Positions 31,493-43,874 of a stretch of DNA of 64,000 bases are shown piece after piece; within the stretch, counting starts at the first letter, position 1; every line of letters starts with the position of its first letter. The stretch comes from Glycine soja (taxonomy: Eukaryota; Streptophyta; Magnoliopsida; Fabales; Fabaceae). The position numbers and the translations under genes are program-made. The notes beneath the pieces are model-generated. The model was not told the origin of the DNA. It was given only the letters and a program-made list of their open reading frames with translations, and did not search any database. The stretch spans positions 17,996,583-18,060,582 of the forward strand of contig NC_041021.1 of the NCBI RefSeq assembly GCF_004193775.1. The letters run 5' to 3'.

Positions 31493-32397
31493 TGGAAGCT
31501 TGCTTGTGGGGCTTCTATGGAGGCTGGATCTTTGAGCTTCAATGAGGTCCTTTAATGGTGATTTTCCACCATGGAGATGCAGCGAAAGACAAAGGAGAAG
31601 AGGAGAGAGGAGGCGCCATCCACTAGGGAATAAGCCTTGGAAGAAGGAGCTTCACCACCATGATGAGCCTTGGATAAGAAGCTTGGAGAGGATGCTTCAA
31701 TGGAGGAAAAGAAAGAGGGAGAGAAAGAGAGAGGGGGGAGCACGAAATTGATGGAAGAAAAAGGGAGAGAAATTGAAATTTGTGTTGTGTCTCACAAGAC
31801 TCTCATTCATCAAAGTTACAACAAGTGTTACACATGTTTCTATTTATAGACTAGGTAGCTTCCTTGAGAAACTTTCTTGAGAAAACTTCCTTGAGAAGCT
31901 TCTTTGAGAAAACTTTCTTGAGAAGCTAGAGCTTAGCTACACACACCCCTCTAATAACTAAGCTAACCTCCTTGAGAAGCTTCCTTGAAAAGATTCCTAA
32001 AGAAGCTAGAGCTTAGCTACACACACCTCTCTAATAGCTAAGCTCACCTCCTTGAGATGAGAAGCTAGAACTTAGCTACACACCCCCTATAATAGCTAAG
32101 CTTACCCCCATGACAAAATATATGAAAATACAAAAAAAAAGTCCCTACTACAAAGACTACTCAAAATGCCTTGAAATACAAGGCTAAAACCCTATACTAC
32201 TAGAATGGCCAAAATACAAGGCCTAAACCATGGATAAAACCTATTCTAATATTTACAAAGATAAGCGGGCTCATACTTAGCCCATGGGCTCAAAATCTAC
32301 CCTAAGGCTCATGAGAACCCTAGGGCCTTCCCTTGGATCTCTGGCCAATCTACTTGGAGTCTTCTATCCAATGCCCTTGCGGGGTAGGATTGCATCA
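31493..32397 (-). repeat. B1 5' LTR
   Basis: 905 bp, nearly identical to 29281-30189, missing about 3 bp at its U5 end where it meets gag. Minus-strand TATA at 31841-31848. Confidence 0.88.
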
Positions 32398-32440
32398 AGC
32401 AAGACCTTGACTTGCATTTTAGAATTCATTCATAAAAATT

Positions 32441-34175
32441 TGTCGCAATCTACCCTTCGACGGGAAGGCGATGCGAGACTCACGGGTGCGTCTTCCAATA
32501 AAGGAAAATGCGCGGAGTCGCCACCAACGTTTATTCGAGGAAAACGTCGGAAAAACCGGAAAGGTGTGGTCTACGAACTTTAAGTGTGAAAGGTTCGGGA
32601 GTTGTATTTATGCACGGGGAAGGTATTAGCACCCCACGTGTGTGTCACAAGGGACGACAACCTTTAATCAGGTGTGCAAATATGACTTCAATTTGTTTTA
32701 TTTTCCCTTTTATGTTTTTATGTCTTTTTATGCCTTTTGTATTTTTTTATCTTTTTGTGGTCGACAAGGGTGTTTCCCTTGCTTCTACGTATTCCTTAAT
32801 TGTGGTAAGGAAATCAGACCTACGTAGTTCTTCGAAAACTAAACGTTGGTTAAGTTGTTTTTATCTTTTTTTGCAAGATATATTGAGACCAAACAAAAAG
32901 TCGTTTAAGGCGTTGGACCATTTAAATGATCTTTTGATTCTTTTGAAAGGAGAGAAAACATTAAGGCATTGGACCATTAATAATCTCTTGGTTTTTATTG
33001 AAGGAAGTGACAAAGTTATGTGTTGATCTTAGGCTTTTAAAAGTCCACGTTTAATAAAAACAAAGAGGATAATTTCAAGGCGTTGGACCTTAAAATGGTT
33101 TTTAGGTGATGGCAAAAGCTTGATTTGTGAGTTGATTTTAGCCTTAGTTTCACTTTGGTTATTAGTCAATTTGATTAAGAATAAAATCCCAAAGAAAAAA
33201 AGTTCGATTGATTTTTTTGATTTATTTTATTTAAAGACATTTTTTGATTATTATATTATTATTTGGCCTCTTTTTGGTTTTAAACGTGGTTACGGCGTGA
33301 AAGATTGGTCGGATTTTATTCTAACAAAGATTAAAAGATATTACAGCTCAAATGATCGGTGGAAATTTATTTTATTTTTGATTTAGGCAAGAAAATGACT
33401 TAAATAAATGATTAAAGCACGTCAAAAGGGGGTAGGAAAGCAAACGAAAAAAAAATAAAAGCACGCGAAACAAGTGGGGACCACTAAGGGCACATAGAAT
33501 GAATTGAAAGGATCGATTTCGGAAACTTACCGGTTGAAGACCGAAGAACAAACGAAGAACGATGAATAACGGTGGAAAACCTTCACGAAATCGCCCACGG
33601 AAACGTCTCGGAAGCGTTACGGAAGCGCCTCGGCTTGGATTTTCTTCACCGAAACAATTTTTCTCACTAATTTTAAGTGAATCTCAGATACCAGGAGGGT
33701 TGAACGAATTTGCTTTGCCCTCTTTCCCCTATTTATAGGAGAAAAGAGGGACGTGGTTGCCACCCAGCTCGCCTAGGCGAGCTGGGTTGCTTCCACCAGA
33801 AGGCACCGCCTTCTGTTGTGAAGACCCAAGTGGGCCTGATTGCTATTTGCACACCCATGTGTACTAAATACACCCCCTTTGCCTTTTATTGCTGATTCTT
33901 TTTCCGTAACGTTACGGAACTTTACGGGTTACGTAACGATACTTGTTTTCTTTCCGTAATGTCATGAAACTTTACGGATTACGCAACCATCCCCTCGTTG
34001 ACTTCTAGAATGTTACGGAACTTTCTGGATTGCGCAATAATGCTTCCTTTCTACTCCCGACATGTCGCAGAACTTCACGGATTGCCTAACGATGGGTGTC
34101 AAGTACCTCGAAGCGGTCAAGCGTAGGTCGCATCCCACCAAATAGACCGTCCCCGGGAGAAATTAGGGTATGACA
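32441..34175 (-). mobile_element. Solo O-LTR in the S3 LTR
   Basis: TGTCGCAATC to GGTATGACA, 1735 bp. Flanks AAATT (32436-32440) and CAATT (34176-34180) match at four of five positions. Minus-strand TATA at 33730-33737. A perfect 24-bp palindrome lies next to it at 33763-33786. No internal sequence. Confidence 0.88.
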
Positions 34176-34984
34176 CAATTATTACAATCCTTTACAATCT
34201 TTGAATCTCTTTGAACATCTTCTTCTTCTTCTTCCTTTGCCAAAAACTTTCTAAAGTTTTCTGGTTTTCTAAACCTTGAAAACAAAAGTGTGTTATTCAT
34301 CTTTTTTATTCCCTTCTCCCTTTGCCAAAAAGAATTCGCCAAGGACTAACAGCCTGAATTCTTTTTGTGTCTCTCTTCTCCCTTTTCCAAAAGAACGAAG
34401 GACTAACCACTTGAATTCTTTTGTGTCTCCCTTATCCCTTGTCAAAGAATTCAAAATGACATAGTCTGAGAATTCTTTTGATTCTTCCCTTTCCCATAAA
34501 CAAAAGATTTCAAAGGACTAACCGCCTGAGAATTCTTTTGTCTTAACACATTGGAGGGTACATCCTTTGTGGTACAAGTAGAGGGTACATCTACTTGGGT
34601 TGTTGTGACTGAGAACAAGAGATGGTACATCTCTTGTGGATCAGTTCTAGTGGAGGGTACATCCACTAGGTTGTTCAAAGAGAACAAGGGAGGGTACATC
34701 CCTTGTGGATCTTTTCTTGTAAAGGACTTTACAAGGTTGAAAAGAAATCTCAAGGACTGCAGGTCGCTGGGGAATTGGATGTAGGCACGGGTTGTTGCCG
34801 AACCAGTATAAAACTCTTTTGTTTTTCTTCTTCTTCCTTACACTTTTTAATTTCCGCTGTGCACTTTAATTATTGCTTTTACTTTTGGTAACATTACGAA
34901 GGATGGATTTTTAATTAGTAAAGGTTCGTTAATAATTAATTCAACCCCCTCTTCTTAATTATTCCGAGGCCACTTGATCCAACA

Positions 34985-35104
34985 CTCTCACCTCTTCTCC
35001 TTTGTCTTCCGCTGCATCTCCATTGTGGAAAATCACCATTAAAGGACCTCATTGAAGCTCAAAGATCCAGCCTCCATAGAAGCCCCACAAGCAAGCTTCC
35101 ATCA
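34985..35104 (+). repeat. B2 5' LTR, last 120 bp only
   Basis: Matches the end of the 3' LTR (about 50788-50907), ending AGCAAGCTTCCATCA. Its left side is replaced by S3. Confidence 0.82.
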
Positions 35105-35106
35105 AG

Positions 35107-35119
35107 TGGTAATCAGAGC
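35107..35119 (+). other. B2 primer binding site
   Basis: TGGTAATCAGAGC, the tRNA-iMet site TGGTATCAGAGC with one extra A, 2 bp after the LTR end. In C2 (minus, about 59592-59580) the site is further decayed. Confidence 0.7.
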
Positions 35120-36974
35120 ACAAGAGCTTCAAGTAGGTGCTCCTTAAACCTCCATTAATTTTTTGCTTTACCTTCTCTTCCATTGTTGTTTCTTCATTTT
35201 TCTCCATGTATCTCCTCACATGTCTTGTGCTAAATGTTTCCACCAATTAAACTTGCTATAGAAGCTAGATTTGATTTTCTATGGTTCAAATTTCTTGTTT
35301 TTGTTATTGAACCATGAATTGTGTTGAGTTTAGGTTCCTTTGAGTTTTGTGTTGTTATTTTTTGTGGCTGAAACCTAAACCATAAAATTCTTACAAAAAT
35401 ATTAAAGTATAAGAAAACCACAAAAATCTAGAGTGACTTGTTCACCTATTGTAGTTTTGTCATAGAAGTCATGTCTGGTCATGAAACTTGTCACATAAGA
35501 TTTCTTATGTTGTGCTGAATTTTATTTTCTTGTTTCTTTGTCTAACTCATTTGTTCATGAGTGTATGAAATTATTTTATCCTATTATTTGATTTGAGTCA
35601 AATCTTTCATGTTAATTAGTCCTTAACATGTTCATGCAAAATTCTTAGAGAGTCTTTGATTGTGAACCTTTTCTTGAACTTTTAGGTTTCCTTATGATCG
35701 TGTCTATTGTGAATTTGAGTTTTGGTGATTGAATTGCTGGCTGAAATGTTGATCCTAAGTGAATATTGAACTCCTAAAACTGTGGTAAACAATCCTAGTG
35801 AGTTCAACATACATAGGAAGGTTGAAAGTAAGCCCAATGCAATCAATATACCATGCTTAAAAAAAATCGTTGGTGCTGGCAGCTTGGACATACAAAGTTA
35901 TAAAAATTACTGAGAATTGGTTACTTTTAATTTTGAGCTGAAAATTTTACTGAATTTGCTAGACATCTGTAAAAAAGTTATAAAAATAACCAAGTGATTT
36001 GGATAAAAGGATAAAATACTAAAAATCACACAAGTTGGAAGAAAAATAAGTATCCAGGAAAAAAAAAGTGAAAGGGAAGTGTGCTTGTTGTTTTGGCTCA
36101 AAATTTATTCTATAATTGGTGCTTATGTTATACCAATCTTAGTTTCGAAATTCAATTGAAAATTACTGTGAAAACAAGTGTCAAAGCTAGAGGTTCGTTG
36201 AGTCTTTTTTTTATATAGTTTTTTTACTCTACTCTAGAGCCATTCTAAGTTTCTCTTTGAGTCCTAGCTTGCTTCTATGTCCTTTTCATTGCTTTAATTG
36301 TTGAATAATCCTTGAAAAATTGTCTTGTTAAAACTCCATTGGTTTGGATTTCATTTCATTTTTTTTGGTCTTTGGTTATTGCTTGTCTCTTTGTTTCCTT
36401 GGTTGTGGGTTGCCATATAGGGAATTGGAAGGAGGATTGGTGCCATCCCTTGAAGAATTTGAGTCAAGAAGAAAGGGGCCAACCACCTTAAGAGCTATTG
36501 GACTAAGAAGCACTCCAAATTGAGTGAATCACCAAAGAGACAACAACCACCAAAATTGAGGGCCGTTTTGTAATTTGCAATTTACTTACCTTCATTGCTT
36601 TCAAGTTTTGTAACAAAACGGCCTTTCATTGGAAGTGTGTTGGGAGCCTCCAATAGGTTACCAAACTTCCATTTGTGTGTAATAATTTTAGGCAATTTTT
36701 CATTAGAATAGTGAGTGTTTTGTTGGTAACCTTGAATGTGGTCATCCAAACACTCTTAGGATTCACCTAGTTTACATTTCTTGCTTACTTTCATAGCTTA
36801 TTTCCTTTACCTTCCATTGTCAAACTGCCTAGATAGCTTTCCTTTTACCAATTAGTTTTTTACCTTATCTTTCACACCTCTTTTAGTGTTTATTTTGGCT
36901 AGTTTCAACCATAGTTTCTTTTACCTTTTGTTTTCAAACCTCCAACAAGAAAGAACCACAACTTAGGAACCAAC
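35120..36974 (+). mobile_element. B2 leader, noncoding
   Basis: A 1.86-kb AT-rich leader without long frames in element sense. It matches the C2 leader (58142-59594) in antiparallel, for example at GGCCTTTCATTGGAAGTG. I see no promoter or RNA gene in it. Confidence 0.65.
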
Positions 36975-37273
36975 ATGAGTCATCATTCATCTAGTGTTAA
37001 TGGTGAGGGTACTAGTCATAAAGACCCTTTATCTAGAATCTTAGATGAGTTGAGTTCCCTCAAGTTATGGAAAGAAAAAAAAGAGAGAAAAGAAAAAGGA
37101 AAAAAAAGAGTGGAAGAAATAAGTCAAGTGAAAGAAAGAAAATAAGAGAGGAAGGAAGAAGAAAAATAATGAAAGAAATGAAAAGAGAAAAACATGCCTC
37201 TTATAGTAGTCATAACTCTTGCAACAACCTAAGTGAAGAACTTCGTGACTATTACGAAGGAAGGCATAGGTTA
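36975..37273 (+). pseudogene. B2 gag, N-terminal part
   Basis: Starts MSHHSSSVNGEG, as in C1 and C2. A highly charged Lys/Glu-rich region follows. A one-base deletion near 37127 relative to C1 shifts the frame to a stop (about 37143-37145). The sequence continues to DYYEGRHR, where O2 is inserted, and resumes at 48620. Confidence 0.78.
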
Positions 37274-38909
37274 TGTCATACCCTAATTTCGTCCAGGGAT
37301 CATCTGTTTGTTGGGGTGCGACCCATGCTTGACCACTTCAAGGTACTTGACACCCATCGTTAGGCAATCCGTGAAGTTCTGCGACATGTCGGGAGTTGAA
37401 AGGACGTGTTAAGGTGCAATTCGTAAAGTTCCGTAATATTTCGGAAGCCAAAGAATGGATTATTGCGTAATCCGTAAGGTTTCGTGACATTACGGAAATA
37501 AAACAAGTATGGTTACGTAATTCATAAAGTTCCGTAACGTTACAGAAAAAGAATCAGCAAAAAAGGGGCAGGGGTGTATTTAGTAAACAGGGGGGTACAA
37601 ATAGCAATCAGGCCCACTTGGGCCTTCCAGGATCTTCCAGTAGATGGTGGTGCCATCTGGTGGAAGCAACCCAGCTCGCCTGGGCAAACTGGGCGGCAAC
37701 CACCACCCTCTTTTCCCCTATAAATAGGGGGAGGAGGGCATAACAAAAATGTTCAACCCTCCTGGTACCAGAGAATCACTTAAAATTAGTGAGAAAAATT
37801 GTTTTCGTGAGGAAAATGCAAGTCGAGGCGCTTCCGTAACGGTTCCGAGACGTTTCGGTGGGCGATTTCGTGAAGGTTTTCGATCGTTCTTCGTCCGTTC
37901 TTCGTCGTTCTTCGTTCTTCAACCGGTATGTTCCTGAAATCGAACTTTTCAATTCATTCTATGTACCCTTAGAGGTCCCTATTTGTTTCGCATGCTTTTA
38001 TTTTTATTTCATTTACTTTTCGTACCCCCTTTTGACGTGCTTTAGTCATTTATTTAAGTCGTTTTCTCGCCTAATCAAAAATAAAATAAATTTCCACCGT
38101 TCATTTGAATTGTAACATCTTTTAATTTCTGTTAAAATGAAATCCGACCGTTCTGTCATGCCGTAACCATGTTTAAAACCAAAAAGAGGCAAAATAATAA
38201 TATGATAATAAAAAAATCTTTTAATAAAATAATCAAAAAAATCAATCGGACGTTTTTCTTTGGGATTTTTCTTTCTTAATCGAATTGACTAATAACCAAA
38301 ATGAAACTAAGGCTAAAATAAATTCATAAATCAAACTTTCGTCATCACCTAAAAAGCCATTTTTAAGGTCCAACGCCATGAAATGGTCTTTTCCGCTTTT
38401 ATTGGTTAAACGTGGATTTCTAAAGCCTAAAATCAACACGTAGCTTTCTTACCTCTTTATAAAAAAAAGGAGATCATTAATGGTCCAATGCCTTAATGTT
38501 TTCTCTCCTTTCAAAAGAATCGAAAGATTGTTTTAATGGTCCAACGCCTTAAATGACCTTTCATTCAATCAAAATATATCTTGCAAAAAAGGATAAAAAT
38601 AATTTAACCAACGTTTAGTTCTCAAAGAACTACGTAGGTCTGATTTTCTTACCACAAATTGAAGTCATATTCGCACACTTGATTAAAGGTTGCCGTCCCT
38701 TGTGATGGACGCGTGGTGTGCTAATACCTTCCCTGTGCGTAAATACAACTCCCGAACCTTTCACTTAAAGTTTGTAGACCACGTCTTTTTCCAGTTTTTC
38801 CAACGTTTTCCTCAAATAAACGTTGGTGGCGACTCCGCGCATTTTCCTTTCTTGGAAGACGCATCCGTGAGTCTCGCGTCGCCCTCCCGCCGAAGGGTAG
38901 GTTGCGACT
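37274..38909 (+). repeat. O2 5' LTR
   Basis: TGTCATACCC to GTTGCGACT (last base changed from A), 1636 bp. TATA box at 37719-37726. It keeps the first half of the paired motif (GAACTACGTAGGTCTG, 38628) but lacks the second half (ATACGTAGGAGC) and following sequence. Confidence 0.88.
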
Positions 38910-38911
38910 AT

Positions 38912-38930
38912 TGGCGACTCCATTGGGGAC
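38912..38930 (+). other. O2 primer binding site (tRNA-Arg type)
   Basis: TGGCGACTCCATTGGGGAC, one base different from the O3 site, 2 bp after the LTR end. Confidence 0.72.
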
Positions 38931-39784
38931 TATTGTTAGAGAGTTAGGCCAATCAATCAGTGTGCTTTCTTTACTATGACTTCCCTTTTGTTCTTTTTCT
39001 TTGTCTTTTTTTCTTATGTTCTTGTGTATATAAACTCTTTTGATGCTTTTAGTGTTTTAAAATGTATGCATGAGGTAAATATTTATTCATTTGATGCACA
39101 CAAACACCAACACTATTTGCACACATGATGAGTTGAAAAAGAGCCCTATACCCGAGTTCGTGGGAACATAAGGAGTGGAGGTGAATCTGTGATCATGCTA
39201 GGTCTCCAACTTGCTTGATTATAGTGAACCCTCGTCTAGAGTTTTTCTCTTTGATAACATATTGTTGCTAGTAGTCCCTACTGCTGCAATATGTTCTTCG
39301 AAGGGGATGATACCTCTAGAGACCATCAAGAGAGATATGACCACCTTGGGAATTATCACTAAAAGCCCTTTTAGCTCCCTCCCATGTAGGTCCCTAAAAT
39401 AGGGGCACGAAGCAAACACGCTGCGTGCCATTTTCCACACTTCCATGCATGTAGTCAAATGTCGTGTACCCCTTTGATTATATTTGTTTGTGGATAGTGT
39501 CGTACTATGTACATTCCCATGTTGTGCCTTGTCATGCACGGGTTTCGTCTTGATCCCCTCTCTTTGGCAAACCAACGGAAGGTCCATGTCACCTTCTTAA
39601 ATACATACGTCGGGCACCGTGCTACCCCAAGGCGTTGTATCTAAGAAGGAGACAATTTCCCAGGCTCCCGTATTCATAAATTGCATCTGTGTCATATGCA
39701 TTTCTTCATGCATTCATCCATTCCACTCATGATAGATGTCGGAGTTTTGATTCGCACTGGGTTTTTGTTTCACTTTAGTAAAAC
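38931..39784 (+). mobile_element. O2 leader
   Basis: Noncoding leader sharing blocks with those of O3 and O5. It ends at the ORF1 start. No other gene. Confidence 0.65.
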
Positions 39785-41232
39785 ATGGGAACAAATCAAA
39801 TTGGAAAAAGGTTTTATCAAGTCAAGATTAAGGGCCCAGATATCCCCAGCATTAAGGAGTTGGGGCGGTTGATGGGACCTCTCCAAATGCAAGCCTTCCG
39901 CAAGGTGTACGGAAAGATTTTAGATTTGACCTTTGCAGAGATATCCATGGAAGCCGTTATATCACTCACCCAAACTATGACCAGCCTTTGAGATGCTTCA
40001 TGTTTGGAGACTTCCAATTAGTACTGATTGTTGAAGAATTTGAGGTGATTCTAGGATGTCCTCTTGGGGGAAGGAAACCGTATTTTTTCTCTGGGTTTCA
40101 TCTTTCCTTGAGCAAGATTGCAGTTATGGTCAGGGATTCGGCAAGAGAATTGGATCGTGTAAAGCAAACTCGAAACGGCGTAGTGGGCCTACCACAGAAG
40201 TACTTAGAAGGCAGGGCAAGGGATATGGCGAATCAAGAGGAGTGGGTCCCGTTTATGGACGTATTAGCATTGCTAATCTTTGGGGTTGTTCTCTTTCCAA
40301 ACGTGGACGGTTTGGTGGACCTAGCCGCAATTGATACTTTCCTTGCATATCACCATAGCAAAGAAAGCCCGGTGGTAGCTATCTTGGCAGACTTATTTGA
40401 CACATTTGACCGAAGGTGCGAGAAGAGTAGCGCACAGATCATCTGCTATTTACCCGCTCTTTGTGTATAGTTGATTTTGCACCTATTCCAACAAGACATA
40501 AGGCATCCATGTCCGCTCCGAAGCCATCGCTCGTGTGTCGAAAAAAGAAGAGTAAATTGGGACCAGCACTTGGTTAGGATATGAGGCAGAACAATCAACT
40601 GGTTTCCTCGATGGAAGGAAGCAAAGGAGGGAGTTCTCTTCTCATGTGGGGACTACCCAAACATCCCGTTGATAGGAACGAGGGGTTTCATTAACTACAA
40701 TCCCGTACTTGCTATAAGATAGTTAGGGTACCCCATGAGGGGAGCACCGACGGAAGAGAGCCTTTCTCCTGTCCTTATGAGAGATTTTGGCGCACAAGGT
40801 TTCAAGGTTATACAAAGAGTCCATAAGGCGTGGGAAGGCCCGTTAAGGAAAGATAAAGAACTTAGAGGCATCCGTAATGGCATCATCGGTGGTTATCATG
40901 AATGGCTGAAAGTTCGTACACAAGGGTTAGATTGGCTCTCCAAGTTGAAAATTATCAATGAGGAGAACTTCGAAGCTTCGGAAGAGGATGAAGAAGTTCG
41001 AGCTCTAAAAACTGAACTAGGAAAAGCAAGACTTGCCTAAGAAAAATTCAAGTTGGTCGCTACAGATGTTCGGAAAGAGTGTGCCGAGTTACGAGAAGAA
41101 AATGCAGCTACCGCAAGAGCCCTTGAACAAGAAACCAAGAGGGCTTGCAAGGAAGAGCATGGCCGAGACAAATTCCGTGGAGCTTTGTGGGGCAGCAATA
41201 GTGAGCTCAAGCTTCGAAGGGAAGAGAGAGAC
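39785..41232 (+). pseudogene. O2 ORF1, first part
   Basis: Ogre elements carry an extra ORF of unknown function before gag. This one starts MGTNQIGKRFYQVKI and continues ISMEAVISLTQ (first 68 codons). After a frameshift near 39987 it reads RCFMFGDFQL, ILGCPLGGRKPYFFSGF, ELDRVKQTRNGVVGLP and FPNVDGLVDLAAIDTFLAYH up to 40470. It then continues through stops to APTEESLSP and HKAWEGPLRKDKELRGIRNG. A coiled-coil (EELREENAATARALEQETK-like, 41095-41160) closes this part. It resembles plant DUF7745-type proteins from memory. C1 interrupts it after REERD at 41232. Confidence 0.75.
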
Positions 41233-42195
41233 TGATGCAAGCTCCATTGGAGCTTGTAGGCCTAGGATCTTCTTCATCAATGGATTACTTTGCTTATTGG
41301 AAGATGAATGGCAGCGGAATGAAGAAAGGAAGAGAGAGAGGAGACGCCACTTCAAGGAGAAGATGAGTCTAGAAGAAGCTCACCACCATAGGAGGCCATG
41401 GATAAGAGCTTGGAGGAAGAAGGAGATGAATGAAGGGAGAGGAAGAGAAGAGCATGAAATTTTGTGCTCTAAATGAGCTTTGAAGTCTGAATTTTAATAT
41501 TCAAACGATCAAAGTTCAAAAAAATGCACACACATGACCTCTATTTATAGCCTAAGTGTCACACAAAATTGGAGGAAAATTCAAATTTCACATGAATTTG
41601 AAATTGAATTTGTGGAGCCAAACTTTGGAGCCAATATTTCACTAATTATGATTAGTGAATTTTAGTTATGGTTCAGCCCACTAATCCAAGATCAATTCCA
41701 AGATTCTCCACTAAGTGTGCTTAGGTGTCATGAGGCATGAAAAGCATGAAGGACATGCACAAAGTCTGACTATATGATGTGGTAATGGGGTGTAGTAAGC
41801 AAATGCTCACCTCCCCCTCTAAAATTTAATTGGATTGGGCTTCTACCAATTCAATTAAATTTATTTCCAACCACACACATCAAATATCCACTTAGTGCAT
41901 GTGAAATTACAAAACTACCCCTAATACAAAAACTAGTCTAGGTGCCCTAAAATACAAGGGCTGAAAAATCCTATATTTCTAGGGTACCCAACCTACATTA
42001 TGGAGCCCTAAATACAAGGCCCAAAAATAATGAAACCTTAATCTAATATTTACAAAGATAATTGGGCTCGTACTTAGCCCATGGGCCCGAAATCTACCCT
42101 AAGGCTCATAAGAACCCTAGGGCCTTCTATTGCATCTCTGGCCCAATCTACTTGGAGTTTTCTATCCAATGCCCTTACGGGGTAGGATTGCATCA
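41233..42195 (-). repeat. C1 3' LTR
   Basis: 963 bp. On the plus strand it starts with TGATGCAAGCTCCATTGGAG and ends GGATTGCATCA. Minus-strand TATA at 41542-41549. Contains ATTTCACTAATTATGATTAG. Its element-sense start is shared with B LTRs, but the U5 half is different. Confidence 0.88.
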
Positions 42196-43874
42196 TTCCC
42201 TCTCCCTTGAAAAGGATTTGACCTCAAATCCCGAGGTTCTTGAAACTCTGGGTTTTTTTCCTCAACACTTGTAGAAAGAACAAAAACATATGTATTAGTG
42301 GTGTTCAGTATGTTGAAATAAGGTAAGGTCTGAAAACTCATTTCCTGGGCATCTTCCCATGAAGGAACATAGTTCCTCACCAACTCAATGAGTGGTGCTA
42401 CAAGTATAGAAAAATATGGGACAAACCTTTTGTAAAAGTTTATTAAGTCATGGAAGCCCCAAATTTTTCTTACACTTGGTGGAGCGGGCCACTCAGGAAT
42501 GACTTTTATTCTCTTAGGGTTCATGGGAACCCCTTGATCACAATTTAAAAAATTAAGAAAAGTAAAGCAATAGAACATACCTTTTTCTGTATTTTCATGT
42601 TGAATATTCCTACCAAAAAGTATGACAAACGTAAGGTGTCCCATATGAGTACCTAAGTTTGTATTGAAACTAAAAATAAGAACAAACCTACCTAATGAGT
42701 CCCTATGTACACAAATCATGAAGATGTTGGGTGCACGAGTGATTTTACAAATGAGTGTTGCACCACCCAAAGCATTCATCATACCACCTATTTTAGGGAT
42801 TTGGTGCCTAATAATACCTATTTTGGGCACCAACAAAGCACAAGGATTTAAGCTCTTGCGAACCAAACCCTCATCCAACAACTCCTTTACTTGAGGAATA
42901 AACTCAAGCCTAAGAGGTGTGGCAATGTGAACAAGTGTCTTTTTACAAAGGAGAAAATGTTGAGGTTGTTTAAGAGGGGAAATTTCTTTAATATTTGTCT
43001 TTATTTCAAAATTTCTTTCCTTCTTAGCTAACCTTTTGGAGGAGACACTTACCTCCTTACACTCCTCCTTAACCATTAAAGGTTTTTGTTCTTCTTGGGG
43101 GTAGATTTCTTCACTAGATTCTTCCCCTTTTGCTTCTTCACTTTCACTAGAGGAAGGTGAAGTAGTAGCCTCATCTTGGCTACTATAAATGTCTTGGCTC
43201 CTCATAATCATGGTTTTCTTGGTGGAGCATTGAGAAGTAATATGTCCACTTCCAAGACATTTAAAGCACTTTATGGAGCTAGTCTTTTCTTGCATACTAG
43301 CCTTAGGGGGTTGCTTTTCTATTGTCTTCCCCTTATCATCATTGGGCTTAGAAGGTGTTGCCCCTAAGATGCCTAGACCTTGGTCTTTCTTTGGATAAGA
43401 ATGATAGCCATAAGATTTTAAAGTAGGCTTTCTTTTAAGTTTTTGCTCTACCCTTATTTCCCAATCTAAGTAAGCCTCTTCATTGTCCTTCCCATGGAAG
43501 TATGGGAGTTTAATGTTAACCTCTTGAGGCTTTCTTTCATTTTCTCTCCTATGGGAGTGAGGTCTAAGATGTGACCTATGCCTTCCTTCATAATAGTCAC
43601 AAAGTTCTTCACTTAGGCTCTTGCAAGAGTTATGACTACTATAGGAGGCATGTTTTTCTCTTTTCATTTCTTTCATTATTTTTCTTCTTTCTTCCTCTCT
43701 TATTTTCTCTCTTTCATCTTGACTTATTTCTTCCACTCTTTTTTTACCTTTTTCTTTTCTCTCTTGTTTTTCTTTCCACAACTTAAGGGATCTCAACTCA
43801 TCTAATATCTTATACAAGGGGTCCTTAGGAGTAGAACCCTCACCATTAACACTAGATGAAGAATGAAGACTCAT
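42162..43874 (-). CDS. C1 fused Gag/RT-like ORF, 570 codons, open
   Basis: The longest open frame of the window. Order: N-terminus MSLHSSSSVNGEGSTPKDP; Lys/Glu-rich coiled-coil-like stretch (about 30-85); GKDNEEAYLDWE joined to IRVEQ (gag core missing); zinc knuckle CFKCLGSGHITSQC, C-X2-C-X4-H-X4-C (about 210-223); acidic Ser/Glu linker; then the RT-like part (about 320-520) with LLDEGLVRKSLNPCALLVPK, FCKIT-like ICKIT, MGHLTFV, IKVIPEWPAPPS and FYKRFVPYFSILVAPL. No YxDD, protease, RNase H or integrase. The last 12 codons lie in the LTR. It may bind RNA through the knuckle, but it cannot be an active RT. Confidence 0.7.
   Translation of the reverse strand: MSLHSSSSVNGEGSTPKDPLYKILDELRSLKLWKEKQERKEKGKKRVEEISQDEREKIREEERRKIMKEMKREKHASYSSHNSCKSLSEELCDYYEGRHRSHLRPHSHRRENERKPQEVNIKLPYFHGKDNEEAYLDWEIRVEQKLKRKPTLKSYGYHSYPKKDQGLGILGATPSKPNDDKGKTIEKQPPKASMQEKTSSIKCFKCLGSGHITSQCSTKKTMIMRSQDIYSSQDEATTSPSSSESEEAKGEESSEEIYPQEEQKPLMVKEECKEVSVSSKRLAKKERNFEIKTNIKEISPLKQPQHFLLCKKTLVHIATPLRLEFIPQVKELLDEGLVRKSLNPCALLVPKIGIIRHQIPKIGGMMNALGGATLICKITRAPNIFMICVHRDSLGRFVLIFSFNTNLGTHMGHLTFVILFGRNIQHENTEKGMFYCFTFLNFLNCDQGVPMNPKRIKVIPEWPAPPSVRKIWGFHDLINFYKRFVPYFSILVAPLIELVRNYVPSWEDAQEMSFQTLPYFNILNTTNTYVFVLSTSVEEKNPEFQEPRDLRSNPFQGRGNDAILPRKGIG

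Larger units (their letters stand above)
29281..32397 (-). mobile_element. B1, Ty3-type element in the S3 LTR
   Basis: Two minus-oriented LTRs flank a 1.3-kb interior. Flanks are ACCAA (29276-29280) and AGCAA (32398-32402), a target duplication with one mismatch. The S3 LTR continues on the right. The interior has lost leader, primer site and gag N-terminus. The gag fragment joins directly to the LTR at about 31492. The element sits 4 bp after the S3 TATA box. Confidence 0.85.
28540..34984 (+). repeat. S3 3' LTR, interrupted twice
   Basis: LTR parts are 28540-29280, 32398-32440 and 34176-34984, about 1593 bp together. It starts TGTAGAAGCAAG and ends GATCCAACA. The first interruption is B1, the second a solo O-LTR. 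It keeps the TATA box (29270-29276), TAATCGATTA palindromes and the hairpin series (34325-34800). It abuts the B2 5' LTR remnant. Confidence 0.8.
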
